Source: an uncultured Lachnospiraceae bacterium
Lineage (GTDB): Bacteria > Bacillota > Clostridia > Lachnospirales > Lachnospiraceae
Length of the DNA stretch: 64,000 nt
Reading direction: 5' to 3'
Assembly (NCBI GenBank): GCA_958402795.1
Contig: CATXUX010000007.1
Location: 61,505-125,504 of the forward strand
Shown: piece by piece, positions 33,708-42,903 of the stretch
How the letters are laid out: every line of letters begins with the position of its first letter
Numbering within the stretch: position 1 is the stretch's first letter
Made by a program: the position numbers and the translations under genes
Notes under the pieces: generated by a model
Told to the model about the DNA's origin: nothing
What the model saw: the letters and a program-made list of their open reading frames with translations, nothing else
The model's database searches: none

Positions 33708-35516
33708 ATGTTATATCCAATTTTAAACGAAGCGAGAACACTGCTTGATTTGTCAGGAATCTGGCAGTTTCAACTGGATGACGGAACCGGATTTGCGCAG
33801 GAGTGGATGAAAAAGCCGCTTCCGGATCCGGAACTTCTGGCGGTTCCTGCTTCCTACAATGATCAAAAAGAAAAAACGGAGTACAGAGACCATTATGGCT
33901 GGGCGTTTTATCAGAAAGAATTTGAAATCCCAAGGACGATCCTTCAGGAAAGAATCGTTCTTCGGTTTGGTTCTGTGACCCATGCGGCAAAGGTATACCT
34001 GAACGGGGAGGAGATCTGTACCCATAAGGGCGGATTCCTTCCGTTTGAGGTGGAGATTCACGACAAAGTACAGCCGGGGAAAAACATGCTCTGTGTGGCA
34101 GTGGACAACCGGGTGGATTACTCCACGCTTCCGGTCGGAAATGAGGGCGGGACGGCGTTTTTCGGAAGAGAACTTCCCAACATTGAGAGCGTCCGTCATA
34201 TGAAAGTGCCGCCGATGAACAGACCGAATTTCGATTTCTTTAATTATTCCGGAATCCATCGTCCGGTGAAAATCTACACGACGCCGAAGGACTATATCCA
34301 AGACGTTACCTTTGTTCCGGATCTGGACGGGAAGGACGGAATGGTCCGCTATGAAGTTGAGTGTGTGGGAGAAGGAAGCGTACAGATTCAGATTTTTGAC
34401 GAGGAAGGCGTACAGGTTGCGCAGGCAGATGGCGCCCGGGGGGAGATCCGTATTTTGGACGCACATCTGTGGGAACCGCTGAATGCCTATCTGTATCGGG
34501 CGGAGATCACCTTCGGGGAAGACCACTATACCCAGAAGTTCGGCGTCCGCACGGTGAAAGTAGAGGGAACCCGGTTCCTGATCAACGGGAAACCATTTTA
34601 TTTTAAGGGATACGGAAAACATGAGGACACGGCAGTCCGCGGAAAAGGTCTGGACGAGGCGCTGAATGTCAAAGACATTTCCCTGATGAAGTGGATGCAC
34701 GCGAATTCGTTCCGGACGTCTCATTATCCTTACTCCGAGGAGATGATGAATCTCTGCGATGAGGAAGGCATCGTAGTGATCGACGAGGTTCCGGCGGTAG
34801 GTCTGAACTTTGGCTGGGACGACAAGGAAGGATACAAGAAGTTCCGTACAAAAGAACACCACCGGGATGTGATCCGGGATGTGATCGACCGGGACAAAAA
34901 TCATCCGTGCGTTGTGATGTGGAGCATCGCCAATGAGCCGGATACGGAAAAACAGCCGCAGGCAGCGTATGATTACTTTAAACCATTATATGATCTTGCG
35001 CATGCATGTGATCCGCAGAACCGTCCGGTAACGCTTGTGATCTGTGAAAATGATTATGTGAGGGACATTGTCGCTCCAGCGATGGACGTTGTCTGCTTCA
35101 ACCGGTATTACGGCTGGTATGTATACGGCGGGGATCTGAAGATCAGCAAGAAAGCATTCGATTATGAGATGGAATACTGGGCAAAACTCGGGAAGCCGGT
35201 CATGATCACCGAGTACGGGGCAGACACGGTGGCAGGACTGCATTCTGCTGTTCCGAATATGTTCACGGAAGAGTATCAGATGGAGTATTATAAAACCATC
35301 AATTCCGTACTGGACGCCTGCCCGTTTGTGATCGGAGAGCAGTTGTGGAACTTTGCAGATTTTGCAACGATCCAGGGCGTCATGCGGGTGGACGGCAACA
35401 AGAAAGGCGTCCTGACCAGAGACAGAAGGCCAAAGCTGGCGGCGCATTACTTTAAGGACCGCTGGTCGAAGATCCCGGATTTTGCATATAAAACGCAGGA
35501 GAATGAAGATGCATAA
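33708..35516 (+). CDS. uidA: Beta-glucuronidase, glycoside hydrolase family 2
   Basis: Removes terminal beta-glucuronic acid. 602 residues: jelly-roll (about 1-180), Ig-like (about 181-275) and TIM-barrel (about 276-590). Acid/base Glu410 is in WSIANEPD, nucleophile Glu502 in ITEYGAD. The N-x-K motif that recognises the carboxylate is present at Asn564 and Lys566 in GNKKGVLTRDRRPK, which separates true glucuronidases from beta-galactosidases. No signal peptide, so cytoplasmic. The loop between GLNFG and HHRDVIRDV is clearly shorter than E. coli Loop 1. ATG at 33708 after AGAAAGAGG. Its end overlaps the next gene's start by eight bases. Confidence 0.95.
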   Translation: MLYPILNEARTLLDLSGIWQFQLDDGTGFAQEWMKKPLPDPELLAVPASYNDQKEKTEYRDHYGWAFYQKEFEIPRTILQERIVLRFGSVTHAAKVYLNGEEICTHKGGFLPFEVEIHDKVQPGKNMLCVAVDNRVDYSTLPVGNEGGTAFFGRELPNIESVRHMKVPPMNRPNFDFFNYSGIHRPVKIYTTPKDYIQDVTFVPDLDGKDGMVRYEVECVGEGSVQIQIFDEEGVQVAQADGARGEIRILDAHLWEPLNAYLYRAEITFGEDHYTQKFGVRTVKVEGTRFLINGKPFYFKGYGKHEDTAVRGKGLDEALNVKDISLMKWMHANSFRTSHYPYSEEMMNLCDEEGIVVIDEVPAVGLNFGWDDKEGYKKFRTKEHHRDVIRDVIDRDKNHPCVVMWSIANEPDTEKQPQAAYDYFKPLYDLAHACDPQNRPVTLVICENDYVRDIVAPAMDVVCFNRYYGWYVYGGDLKISKKAFDYEMEYWAKLGKPVMITEYGADTVAGLHSAVPNMFTEEYQMEYYKTINSVLDACPFVIGEQLWNFADFATIQGVMRVDGNKKGVLTRDRRPKLAAHYFKDRWSKIPDFAYKTQENEDA

Positions 35517-37239
35517 CAGGAAACAATTTACGATGGAAGATTTTGCAACCCGCAAGGCTTGTGAAAACGCGCTTTTCGCACTGCTGGATCCCCTGAAACC
35601 GATGTACAGCAGGCAAAAGGCAAGACTGTATGTAGGCGAGACCAGTACGCACTATGAAAATGACACGATCCCCATGGAGGCTTTTGCAAGGCCTCTCTGG
35701 GGCCTGGTTCCCTTCTGGGCAGGCGGCGGAAGCAGTCCGGAGTTCGAGGAAATCTACCGCAGAGGACTGGAGGCGGGAACGGATCCGGAAAATGAAGAAT
35801 ACTGGCACACCTGCCGGGATTACGACCAGAAATATTGTGAGATGGCGGCGATCGCGTTCGGAATGCTATTCTGTCCGGAAAAAATATGGGAGCCGCTCTC
35901 CGAAAAGGGAAAGGATCATCTGACAGACTGGCTCTGGGAGATCAACCGGCATGAATGCTGTGCCTGTAACTGGCAGTTTTTCAAGATCATGACCAACGTT
36001 GCGCTGTACAAGGTGGGACGCCCGTATGATAAGGACGGATTACAAGACGGTCTGGACCTGATCGACGCCTATTATGGCGGAGGCGGCTGGTACAACGACG
36101 GAAACGGTGGGGACAAGGATTACTACAATCCTTTTGTGATGGTGACCTACGGATTGGTGTATGCCATGTTTATGGAACAGGAAGATCCGAAGCGGTGCAA
36201 AAGATACCGGGAGCGTGCGATGGAGTTCGGAAAGGATTATATCTACTGGTTCTCGGAGAACGGCGCATCGTTTCCGTTCGGCAGATCCATGACCTACCGG
36301 TTCGCGCAGATCGCATTTTTTTCCGTCTGTGCGTTAAGCGGCACAGAGGTATTCCCGCTGGGCGTATTAAAAGGAATTATTTCCCGTCATCTGGTGTACT
36401 GGCTGAATCAGCCGATCTATGACAATGCAGGCGTGCTGACGATCGGCTATACGTATCCCAACCTGCAGATGTCCGAGAGCTACAACGCACCGGGATCTCC
36501 TTACTGGGCGTTGAAGGCATTTTTGTTTTTGGCGCTGCCCGAAGACCATCCATACTGGAAAGTAGAAGCCGAGCCTCTTCCGAAACTAGACAGCCTGCGG
36601 TATCTGCCTCATGCAAATATGCTGATCCAGAGAGATCCGGGGAATGTGGTCGCGCTCGTTCCGGGGCGGACGAAAGCGGACGGACACAGCCATACGGTGG
36701 AAAAATACGGCAAATTCGCTTATTCCAGTAAATATGGGTTCAGCATCGCCCGTTCCCAGGTTACACTGCAGGAGAACGCACCGGACAGTATGCTGGCGTT
36801 TGAAGCATATGGGTATTATTTTGTGAAAAATACGATTGAAGAGTCGTACACCATCGATGAGCGTGGAATCCGCATTTGCTGGTCGCCCATTGCCGGAATC
36901 CGGGTAGAGACGTGGATTGAGCCGACAAAAGAAGGGCATATCCGGACACACCGGATTGAAAGTGAAATCGACTGTACGGCTTATGACTGTGGATTTGCAA
37001 TGGACACGGACGACCGGAAGTCCTATACGAAAGCGGCGGACGGCTGCAGCGCCTCAATCCGGAATGAAGAAGGGTACTGTACTGTGAGATCCATGGAAGG
37101 GAACGGGCAGGGAGAGATTCTCATACCGGATCCGAACACGAATCTGATCCACGCCAAGACACAGATCCCCATGGCGGTCTATGCAATCCATAAAGGAGTG
37201 CAGACGATCCGTACCAGTGTCAGCTATCTGGAGGTGTGA
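35509..37239 (+). CDS. DUF2264 protein, GH154-like (putative second beta-glucuronidase)
   Basis: 576 residues of the DUF2264 family. The N-terminal alpha/alpha-barrel part (about 1-390) has PLWGLVPFWAGGG, WLWEINRHECCACNWQFFKIM and YNDGNGGDKDYYNPFVM; the C-terminal beta-rich part begins near 400 (VVALVPGRTKADGHSHTVEKYGKF). As I recall, this family overlaps CAZy GH154, with a characterised beta-glucuronidase from Bacteroides acting on arabinogalactan; that link should be checked. No signal peptide. The ATG at 35509 lies within the end of the glucuronidase gene, with AGGAG seven bases upstream. Confidence 0.8.
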   Translation: MHNRKQFTMEDFATRKACENALFALLDPLKPMYSRQKARLYVGETSTHYENDTIPMEAFARPLWGLVPFWAGGGSSPEFEEIYRRGLEAGTDPENEEYWHTCRDYDQKYCEMAAIAFGMLFCPEKIWEPLSEKGKDHLTDWLWEINRHECCACNWQFFKIMTNVALYKVGRPYDKDGLQDGLDLIDAYYGGGGWYNDGNGGDKDYYNPFVMVTYGLVYAMFMEQEDPKRCKRYRERAMEFGKDYIYWFSENGASFPFGRSMTYRFAQIAFFSVCALSGTEVFPLGVLKGIISRHLVYWLNQPIYDNAGVLTIGYTYPNLQMSESYNAPGSPYWALKAFLFLALPEDHPYWKVEAEPLPKLDSLRYLPHANMLIQRDPGNVVALVPGRTKADGHSHTVEKYGKFAYSSKYGFSIARSQVTLQENAPDSMLAFEAYGYYFVKNTIEESYTIDERGIRICWSPIAGIRVETWIEPTKEGHIRTHRIESEIDCTAYDCGFAMDTDDRKSYTKAADGCSASIRNEEGYCTVRSMEGNGQGEILIPDPNTNLIHAKTQIPMAVYAIHKGVQTIRTSVSYLEV

Positions 37240-37243
37240 AGAA

Positions 37244-38365
37244 ATGAATCAGCAGGAATGGGCAGAACAGGTTTCTGAAAAAATCAGACGGAAAATGCGG
37301 CGGGTTGCCCAGCGGAACAGAGATAAGATCCCGTATCTGACGCAGGAGGGAATGTATGCAGAGGATATGGGGGAAAAGGATATTTACTGGTGGACAAACG
37401 GGTTCTGGGGTGGTATGATGTGGCAAATGTATCATGCGACCGGAGAGGAACTGTACCGGGAGATCGCGGAGAACACGGAAGAAAAGCTGGAGGCAAATCT
37501 TCACGCATACCGGGGCATGGATCACGACAGCGGTTTCAAATGGCTTCTCACGGCGGTGGCAGATTACCGCCTGACCGGGAAAGAACGCTCCAGAGACCGG
37601 GCGCTGATCGCAGCAAACAGTCTGGCAGGGCGGTTCAACCTGACCGGAAGATTTATCCGTGCATGGAACGACGAGGCAGGAGTAAACAGAGCAGGATGGG
37701 CGATCATAGACTGTATGATGAATCTGCCGCTTCTCTACTGGGCATCCGAAGAACTCCAGGATCCGCGATTTTCGCAGATCGCACAGGCACATGCAGACAC
37801 GGCTATGCAGACCTTTGTCCGCCCGGACGGCTCCGTCAATCATATTGTAGTATTTGATGCGGATACCGGAGCGGTGCTGGATACGCCGGGAGGACAAGGA
37901 TACGGACCCGGCTCCTCATGGACAAGAGGACAGGCGTGGGCGCTGTACGGGTTTACACTGAGCTTCCGGCATACGGGCAAGACGGAATATCTGGATACGG
38001 CGAAGCGTGTTGCACATTATTTCATGGCGAATATACCGGAAAGCGGGCGGATCCCTGTGGATTTCCGTCAGCCGTCAGACTGTGTGTGGGAGGATGCGAC
38101 CGCGGCGGCGGTTGCGGCGTGCGGACTCTTGGAAATCGCAGGCTGTGTGCCGGAGCAGGAAAAGCGCATGTACCGTGATGCGGCATTCCGGCTTCTCGCG
38201 GCGCTGGATGCGGATGTATGCTGGGATGAGGAGAAGGATTATCTGCTCGGAAAATGTACAGCGGCGTTCCATGATCCGGAGCATGATTTCCCGATGATGT
38301 ACGCAGATTATTTTTTCATAGAAGCAGTGTGGAAAGTGTGTGGACTGGAGAGCTTTATGTGGTAA
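37244..38365 (+). CDS. Unsaturated glucuronyl hydrolase, family GH88
   Basis: Removes 4,5-unsaturated glucuronic acid from the non-reducing end of oligosaccharides produced by polysaccharide lyases; acts by hydration of the double bond. 373 residues, alpha/alpha-barrel. Typical blocks: DIYWWTNGFWGGMMWQMYHAT, HDSGFKWLLTAVADYRLT with the first catalytic-type Asp, IIDCMMNLPLLYWAS with the second, and GSSWTRGQAWALYGF. GH105 is a close alternative but the D-C-M-M-N-L block fits GH88. ATG at 37244 after GGAGGTG. No lyase gene is in the window. Confidence 0.88.
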   Translation: MNQQEWAEQVSEKIRRKMRRVAQRNRDKIPYLTQEGMYAEDMGEKDIYWWTNGFWGGMMWQMYHATGEELYREIAENTEEKLEANLHAYRGMDHDSGFKWLLTAVADYRLTGKERSRDRALIAANSLAGRFNLTGRFIRAWNDEAGVNRAGWAIIDCMMNLPLLYWASEELQDPRFSQIAQAHADTAMQTFVRPDGSVNHIVVFDADTGAVLDTPGGQGYGPGSSWTRGQAWALYGFTLSFRHTGKTEYLDTAKRVAHYFMANIPESGRIPVDFRQPSDCVWEDATAAAVAACGLLEIAGCVPEQEKRMYRDAAFRLLAALDADVCWDEEKDYLLGKCTAAFHDPEHDFPMMYADYFFIEAVWKVCGLESFMW

Positions 38366-38393
38366 CGGTCCGGCATGCTGCATAAGAGGAATG

Positions 38394-40583
38394 ATGGAAC
38401 AGAAATTTATCCCCCAATGGTATACCATACCGGAACTGGCAGAGATCGTTCCGGTGAATCTTTACCAGAAAGAACAAAAGGCAGCCGGAAAGCCTTATCC
38501 GGGATTTCAAAATCTGCATGTGCTGTGCCGGGCAGAGTTCGACGCGGGACTCTGCCGGGATGAAAAGTCACGGGTCATCCTGCAGATTACGGCTGACGAC
38601 TACTACAAAGCATATGTCAACGGACATTTCGCCGGACAGGGACCGGCTCCCGCATACCCGGAAAAGTATTACTATAACGAAATCGACATCACGGAACAGA
38701 CCAGACCAGGCAAAAATCTGCTGGCAGTACATGCATATTATCAGGGAGTGGTCAACCGGGTATGGAACAGCGGGGACGGACGATTTGCTGTTGCGGCAAG
38801 GATTGTGACAGTACAAAAGCAGGGAATACAAGTGTGTGAGCCAAAGTGGGAATATCAGGTATCCCATGCGTATTCCGGTGAAACAACAGGATATGACACC
38901 CAGTTTTTGGAGAATTTTGACAGCAGGCTGTGGGATGAAAACTGGAACCGGTTACCGTGTGAGACATCTGATTCCGGGCCAGGGCACTGGGAGAAGATGA
39001 CCTCCGTTTCCGGAGAGAAACAATGGAAGAAGATGGCGCCTGCCTTGTGGGCGGACTACCGGGTCGTACCGCAGCCGTCGAAAATGCCTGCAGTTTACGA
39101 GCGGACGCCCCGGATCGTGGAAAAAAGAAGCGATAACAGCTGGTTTGCAGATATGGGGCAGGAAATTGCGGGAAGCCTGATTCTCAGGGCAAGAGGGTGC
39201 AGCGGACAGCAGGTGCGTATTTTCTGCGGGGAGGAACTGCAGGAAGATGGTTCGGTCCGGTATGATATGCGCTGCGGCTGCCGCTATGCGGAAACGTGGA
39301 CACTGGATGACGGAGAATGCCGGCTGGAACAGTATGATTACAAGGCGTTCCGTTATTGCTGTATCTGTGCGGATGCGGGGGTAGAACTTCTGGAAATCAA
39401 ATGTCTCCTCCGTCATTATCCGTTTGATGAAACGCAGTGTGTCCTGCGGACGAACGACCGTGCGCTGGAGCAGATTTTTACCCTTTGTAAAGATACGATC
39501 CACTATGGCGTACAGGAGGGGTATCTGGACTGCCCAAGCAGGGAAAAAGGACAATATCTGGGTGACGCAGTGATTGCGGCGAGAGCGCAGGTATGGCTGA
39601 GCGGAACGACAGAACTTCTGCGAAAGTGCATTGATCAGTTTGCGCAGACGGCATGCATCTGCCCCGGTCTGATGGCCGTCGCACCCGGAACGCTGATGCA
39701 GGAGATCGCAGATTTCTCCCTGCTGTGGGGAGAACTGCTTCTGCTGGATTATCAGTTCACCCGGGACAGACAGTTTCTGGAACGGTATTATCCCACGGCG
39801 AAAGGCATCCTGATCTATTTCCAGAAGTATCAGGATCCCGACGGACTGCTTTCGCAGGTCTCGGAAAAATGGAATCTGGTGGACTGGCCGGAAAATCTGC
39901 GGGATGCGTATGATTTTACACTGAGCAGACCGGTTGTTGCTCCGGGGAGTCACAACGTGATCAATGCGCTGTATGTGGGGGCGGCGAAGACGTTGTGTGA
40001 GATAGAAGAACTTCTCGGATACCCGCATTTTATCGCGTGTAAACCCCTGCAGAAAGCCTATGTGGAGCGGTTCTACCGTCCTGAAAAAAAGCTGTTTGCC
40101 GACAGTGACACAAGCAGCCATACGGCGCTGCACTCCAACCTCTATCCACTGTATTTCGGGATTGCACCGGAGGAGTCAAAAGACCAGATCCGGGATCTGA
40201 TCATGAAAAAGGGACTGTGCTGCGGCGTGATGACCAGCTATTTTCTGCTGAAAGGACTGGCAAGGAATGGCTATTATGAAGAAATGTACCGGCTGCTTAC
40301 AAATGAGAGCGAGCGCGGCTGGATCCAGATGATCCGGGATGGGGCGACAACCTGTCTGGAAGCATGGGGAAAAGACCAGAAGTGGAATACCAGTTTTTGT
40401 CATCCGTGGGGAACCGCTCCTGTCAGTATCATAATCGAGGAGATCTGCGGGATCCGGCCGGATGAGAATGCAGAAAACGGATACCGCAAAGAACCGCATG
40501 TTCCGAAAGGCGTGCAGTGCGATGTGGAAATCAGGTGGCTTGCACACCCGGAGGAAAGGGAAGAGAAAAAAGAAAGGAACTGA
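38394..40583 (+). CDS. GH78-like alpha-L-rhamnosidase
   Basis: 729 residues, cytoplasmic. N-terminal beta-sandwich parts (about 40-330, with DDYYKAYVNGHFAGQGPAPAYP resembling rhamnosidase N-terminal domains) precede an alpha/alpha-barrel (about 370-700). The barrel has DCPSREKGQYLGDA near 379, equivalent to the DCPxRxExxGWxGDA signature of GH78, and a late TTCLEAWG and SFCHPWGTAPVSI. Start uncertain: ATG 38391 and 38394 both follow AAGAGGA very closely, and a GTG at 38340 would overlap the GH88 gene. Rhamnose removal is the likely role, but some GH78-like proteins have other substrates. Confidence 0.75.
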   Translation: MEQKFIPQWYTIPELAEIVPVNLYQKEQKAAGKPYPGFQNLHVLCRAEFDAGLCRDEKSRVILQITADDYYKAYVNGHFAGQGPAPAYPEKYYYNEIDITEQTRPGKNLLAVHAYYQGVVNRVWNSGDGRFAVAARIVTVQKQGIQVCEPKWEYQVSHAYSGETTGYDTQFLENFDSRLWDENWNRLPCETSDSGPGHWEKMTSVSGEKQWKKMAPALWADYRVVPQPSKMPAVYERTPRIVEKRSDNSWFADMGQEIAGSLILRARGCSGQQVRIFCGEELQEDGSVRYDMRCGCRYAETWTLDDGECRLEQYDYKAFRYCCICADAGVELLEIKCLLRHYPFDETQCVLRTNDRALEQIFTLCKDTIHYGVQEGYLDCPSREKGQYLGDAVIAARAQVWLSGTTELLRKCIDQFAQTACICPGLMAVAPGTLMQEIADFSLLWGELLLLDYQFTRDRQFLERYYPTAKGILIYFQKYQDPDGLLSQVSEKWNLVDWPENLRDAYDFTLSRPVVAPGSHNVINALYVGAAKTLCEIEELLGYPHFIACKPLQKAYVERFYRPEKKLFADSDTSSHTALHSNLYPLYFGIAPEESKDQIRDLIMKKGLCCGVMTSYFLLKGLARNGYYEEMYRLLTNESERGWIQMIRDGATTCLEAWGKDQKWNTSFCHPWGTAPVSIIIEEICGIRPDENAENGYRKEPHVPKGVQCDVEIRWLAHPEEREEKKERN

Positions 40584-40589
40584 TGGTGT

Positions 40590-41390
40590 ATGGAACTGAA
40601 TCAATTATTTTCACTGGAAGGGAAAGTGGCGCTTGTAACCGGCGGGGCATATGGAATCGGATTTGCCATCGCAGAAGCTCTTGCGCAGGCAGGGGCAAAG
40701 ATTGCATTTAACTGCCGCAGCCGGGAGCATCTGGATACTGCGATGGAACATTACAGGAGCAAAGAAATCGATGCCAGAGGGTATCTTTGTGACGTAACAG
40801 ACGAGCAACAGGTACACACGCTGGTGGAGCAGATCAGGGACGAACTGGGAACCATCGATATCCTGGTCAACAACGCCGGAATCATCAAACGGATTCCGAT
40901 GACAGAGATGAAGGCAGAAGAATTCCGCGAAGTGATCGATATTGACCTGACGGCTCCCTTCCTTGTATCGAAGGCAGTCCTGCCTGGAATGATCGAAAAA
41001 GGCGGAGGCAAGATCATCAACGTGTGTTCGATGATGAGTGAGCTGGGAAGAGAGACGGTCTCCGCTTATGCGGCGGCAAAGGGCGGACTGAAAATGCTGA
41101 CAAAAAATATTGCTTCGGAATACGGACGGTACAATATCCAGTGCAACGGTATCGGACCGGGATATATTGCAACGCCCCAGACCGCACCGCTTCGGGAAGT
41201 ACAGCCGGATGGAAGCAGACATCCGTTTGACCAGTTCATCGTTGCGAAGACGCCGCAGGAACGCTGGGGAACGCCGGAAGATCTGATGGGACCGGCAGTC
41301 TTTCTGGCATCCGGCGCATCGGATTTTGTAAACGGCCACATCCTTTATGTTGACGGGGGAATCCTTGCCTATATCGGAAGGCAGCCGTGA
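40590..41390 (+). CDS. SDR oxidoreductase, DhuD/gluconate 5-dehydrogenase-like
   Basis: 266 residues, short-chain dehydrogenase. NAD(P) motif TGGAYGIG (about 17-24), NNAG (about 96), catalytic Ser in CSMMSELG and YAAAK. Closest in appearance to gluconate 5-dehydrogenase and 2-deoxy-D-gluconate 3-dehydrogenase. Placed after GH88 and followed by an RpiB/LacAB-type isomerase, it matches the streptococcal DhuD that converts 2,5-diketo-3-deoxygluconate to 2-keto-3-deoxygluconate. ATG at 40590 is seven bases after the GH78 stop, using AGAAAGGAAC inside it. Confidence 0.82.
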   Translation: MELNQLFSLEGKVALVTGGAYGIGFAIAEALAQAGAKIAFNCRSREHLDTAMEHYRSKEIDARGYLCDVTDEQQVHTLVEQIRDELGTIDILVNNAGIIKRIPMTEMKAEEFREVIDIDLTAPFLVSKAVLPGMIEKGGGKIINVCSMMSELGRETVSAYAAAKGGLKMLTKNIASEYGRYNIQCNGIGPGYIATPQTAPLREVQPDGSRHPFDQFIVAKTPQERWGTPEDLMGPAVFLASGASDFVNGHILYVDGGILAYIGRQP

Positions 41391-41488
41391 GAAAGACTGT
41401 ATGCTTTGATGCCTGCAGCAGAAGCAGAAAAAGATTCTGAATGGAATGATGATTTGAATGTAGTGATAAGAGACGGAGGAAAGAAGAT

Positions 41489-42127
41489 ATGAGAATTGCA
41501 TTGATTAATGAAAACAGTCAGGCAGCAAAAAACAGTGTCGTAGAACAGACGCTGCGCAAAGTGGTCCTGCCAATGGGGCATCAGGTAGATAATTACGGAA
41601 TGTATACGGCAGAAGACGAAAATCAACTGACTTATGTACAGATCGGAATCCTTGCCGCAGTGTTATTAAATTCCGGCGCGGCAGATTATGTGATCACAGG
41701 CTGCGGCACGGGAGAGGGAGCGATGCTTGCCTGTAATTCTTTCCCGGGAGTGATCTGCGGGCACGTAGAGGATCCGCTGGACGCGTATACGTTTGCACAG
41801 ATCAACGATGGAAACGCGATCGCACTTCCCTTTGCCAAAGGATACGGCTGGGGCGGAGATCTGAATCTGGAATATATTTTTGAAAAACTTTTCTGCGAGG
41901 AGAGCGGGCAGGGATATCCCAGAGAACGGGCAGTACCCGAACAGCGGAATAAACGGATTCTGGACGAGGTAAAAACGGTTACATACCGCAGCCTGACCGA
42001 GATTCTCCGGGAACTGGACCGCAAACTGGTGGTCGGCGCTTTATCCGGTTCCAGATTTGAAGAACTGTTTTACAACAACTGTAAAGATGAAGAAATCAAA
42101 GCCTGCGTCAGAGAACTGCTGTCATAA
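41489..42127 (+). CDS. RpiB/LacA/LacB-family sugar isomerase, DhuI-like
   Basis: 212 residues. The fold's active-site Cys loop is VITGCGTGEGAMLACN (about 71-86). The family contains ribose-5-phosphate isomerase B, but this long form with RSLTEILRELDRKLV at the C-terminus is the type found beside GH88 and SDR genes, where streptococcal DhuI isomerises the unsaturated uronate product to 2,5-diketo-3-deoxygluconate. ATG at 41489 after GACGGAGGAAAG. Last gene of the glucuronide operon. KDG kinase and aldolase genes are not in the window. Confidence 0.82.
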   Translation: MRIALINENSQAAKNSVVEQTLRKVVLPMGHQVDNYGMYTAEDENQLTYVQIGILAAVLLNSGAADYVITGCGTGEGAMLACNSFPGVICGHVEDPLDAYTFAQINDGNAIALPFAKGYGWGGDLNLEYIFEKLFCEESGQGYPRERAVPEQRNKRILDEVKTVTYRSLTEILRELDRKLVVGALSGSRFEELFYNNCKDEEIKACVRELLS

Positions 42128-42167
42128 GTTTTCATAGGGATTGCAGCGTTGGCGGGAAACGGAAGTT

Positions 42168-42198
42168 CTATTCCGGGAGTTTACTGCTCCCGGAATAG
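42168..42198. terminator. 12-bp perfect hairpin at the end of xpt
   Basis: CTATTCCGGGAG (42168-42179) and its complement (42187-42198) with a 7-base loop. It lies between two convergent genes and overlaps the last xpt codons and stop. No T-run on either side, so it is a weak candidate for a two-way 3' end. Confidence 0.5.
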
Positions 42199-42762
42199 GA
42201 TCGTTCCGGTGGAGGCGTCCATACGCTCTATGATGGCAAGGGACTCCAGCCGATATCCCAGATTTCGTATGATCCGTCCGCCCTGCTGAAATCCTTTCTC
42301 AATCGCGATTCCGATTCCCTCCACGGTTCCGCCGGAAGCCTGTACGATCTGGATCAGTCCCTGAAGCGCGTAGCCGTTTGCCAGAAAATCGTCAATGATC
42401 AGAACATGGTCTTCGGGACCGAGAAATTTTTTGGATACGATGACGTTATTTTTACATTGATGTGTGAAAGATTCTACTTCTGCTATGTACATTTCACCGT
42501 CCAGATTGATACTGTGTGTCTTTTTTGCAAATACGACAGGTACCTGAAAATGCATGGCCGTGATGCTGGCGATTCCAATTCCGGACGCTTCGATCGTCAG
42601 AATCTTATTGACAGGTTTGTCTGCAAATCTCCGTTTCCATTCAGCACCCATCTGGTCAAACAGCGCGATATCCATCTGGTGATTCAGAAAGCTGTCTACT
42701 TTCAGCACATTGCCTTCTTTTACAACTCCGTCTTTTATAATTCTTTCCTCTAAAAAGTTCAT
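42181..42762 (-). CDS. xpt: Xanthine phosphoribosyltransferase
   Basis: Salvages xanthine to XMP using PRPP. 193 residues, close to Bacillus Xpt in length. ILTIEASGIGIASITAM and the PRPP-binding loop HVLIIDDFLANGYALQGL are visible, with VFAKK also typical. ATG at 42760-42762 after AAAGGAGAAA. It stands alone, with no permease gene behind it as in Bacillus. A TATACT -10 on the minus strand (42813-42818) with a poor -35 would give a leader of about 45 bases, too short for a purine riboswitch. Confidence 0.95.
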   Translation of the reverse strand: MNFLEERIIKDGVVKEGNVLKVDSFLNHQMDIALFDQMGAEWKRRFADKPVNKILTIEASGIGIASITAMHFQVPVVFAKKTHSINLDGEMYIAEVESFTHQCKNNVIVSKKFLGPEDHVLIIDDFLANGYALQGLIQIVQASGGTVEGIGIAIEKGFQQGGRIIRNLGYRLESLAIIERMDASTGTILFREQ

Positions 42763-42845
42763 GCATCTTTTCTCCTTTGTTTGTTTGTCGGTCCGGATAG
42801 GAAACCGACATCAGTATAGCACATTATGAGCCGTTCGAAAATCTC

Positions 42846-42874
42846 TTGTTTTATGCAAAAGGGTGTGGTACACT
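42846..42874 (+). promoter_or_regulatory. Promoter of glyA
   Basis: TTGTTT (42846-42851), 17 bp, TACACT (42869-42874). The leader to the ATG at 42904 would be only about 24 bases. The divergent region 42763-42903 also holds a TGTCGGT/ACCGACA hairpin (42786-42810) in the xpt leader. Confidence 0.6.
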
Positions 42875-42903
42875 TATTGAAACATGCATGAAGGAGGAAC
42901 TGA

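Noticed and set aside
42763..42903. Purine riboswitch before xpt or glycine riboswitch before glyA
   Set aside because: Predicted leaders are about 45 and 24 bases, too short, and no conserved riboswitch core is present. Only a simple TGTCGGT/ACCGACA hairpin was found.
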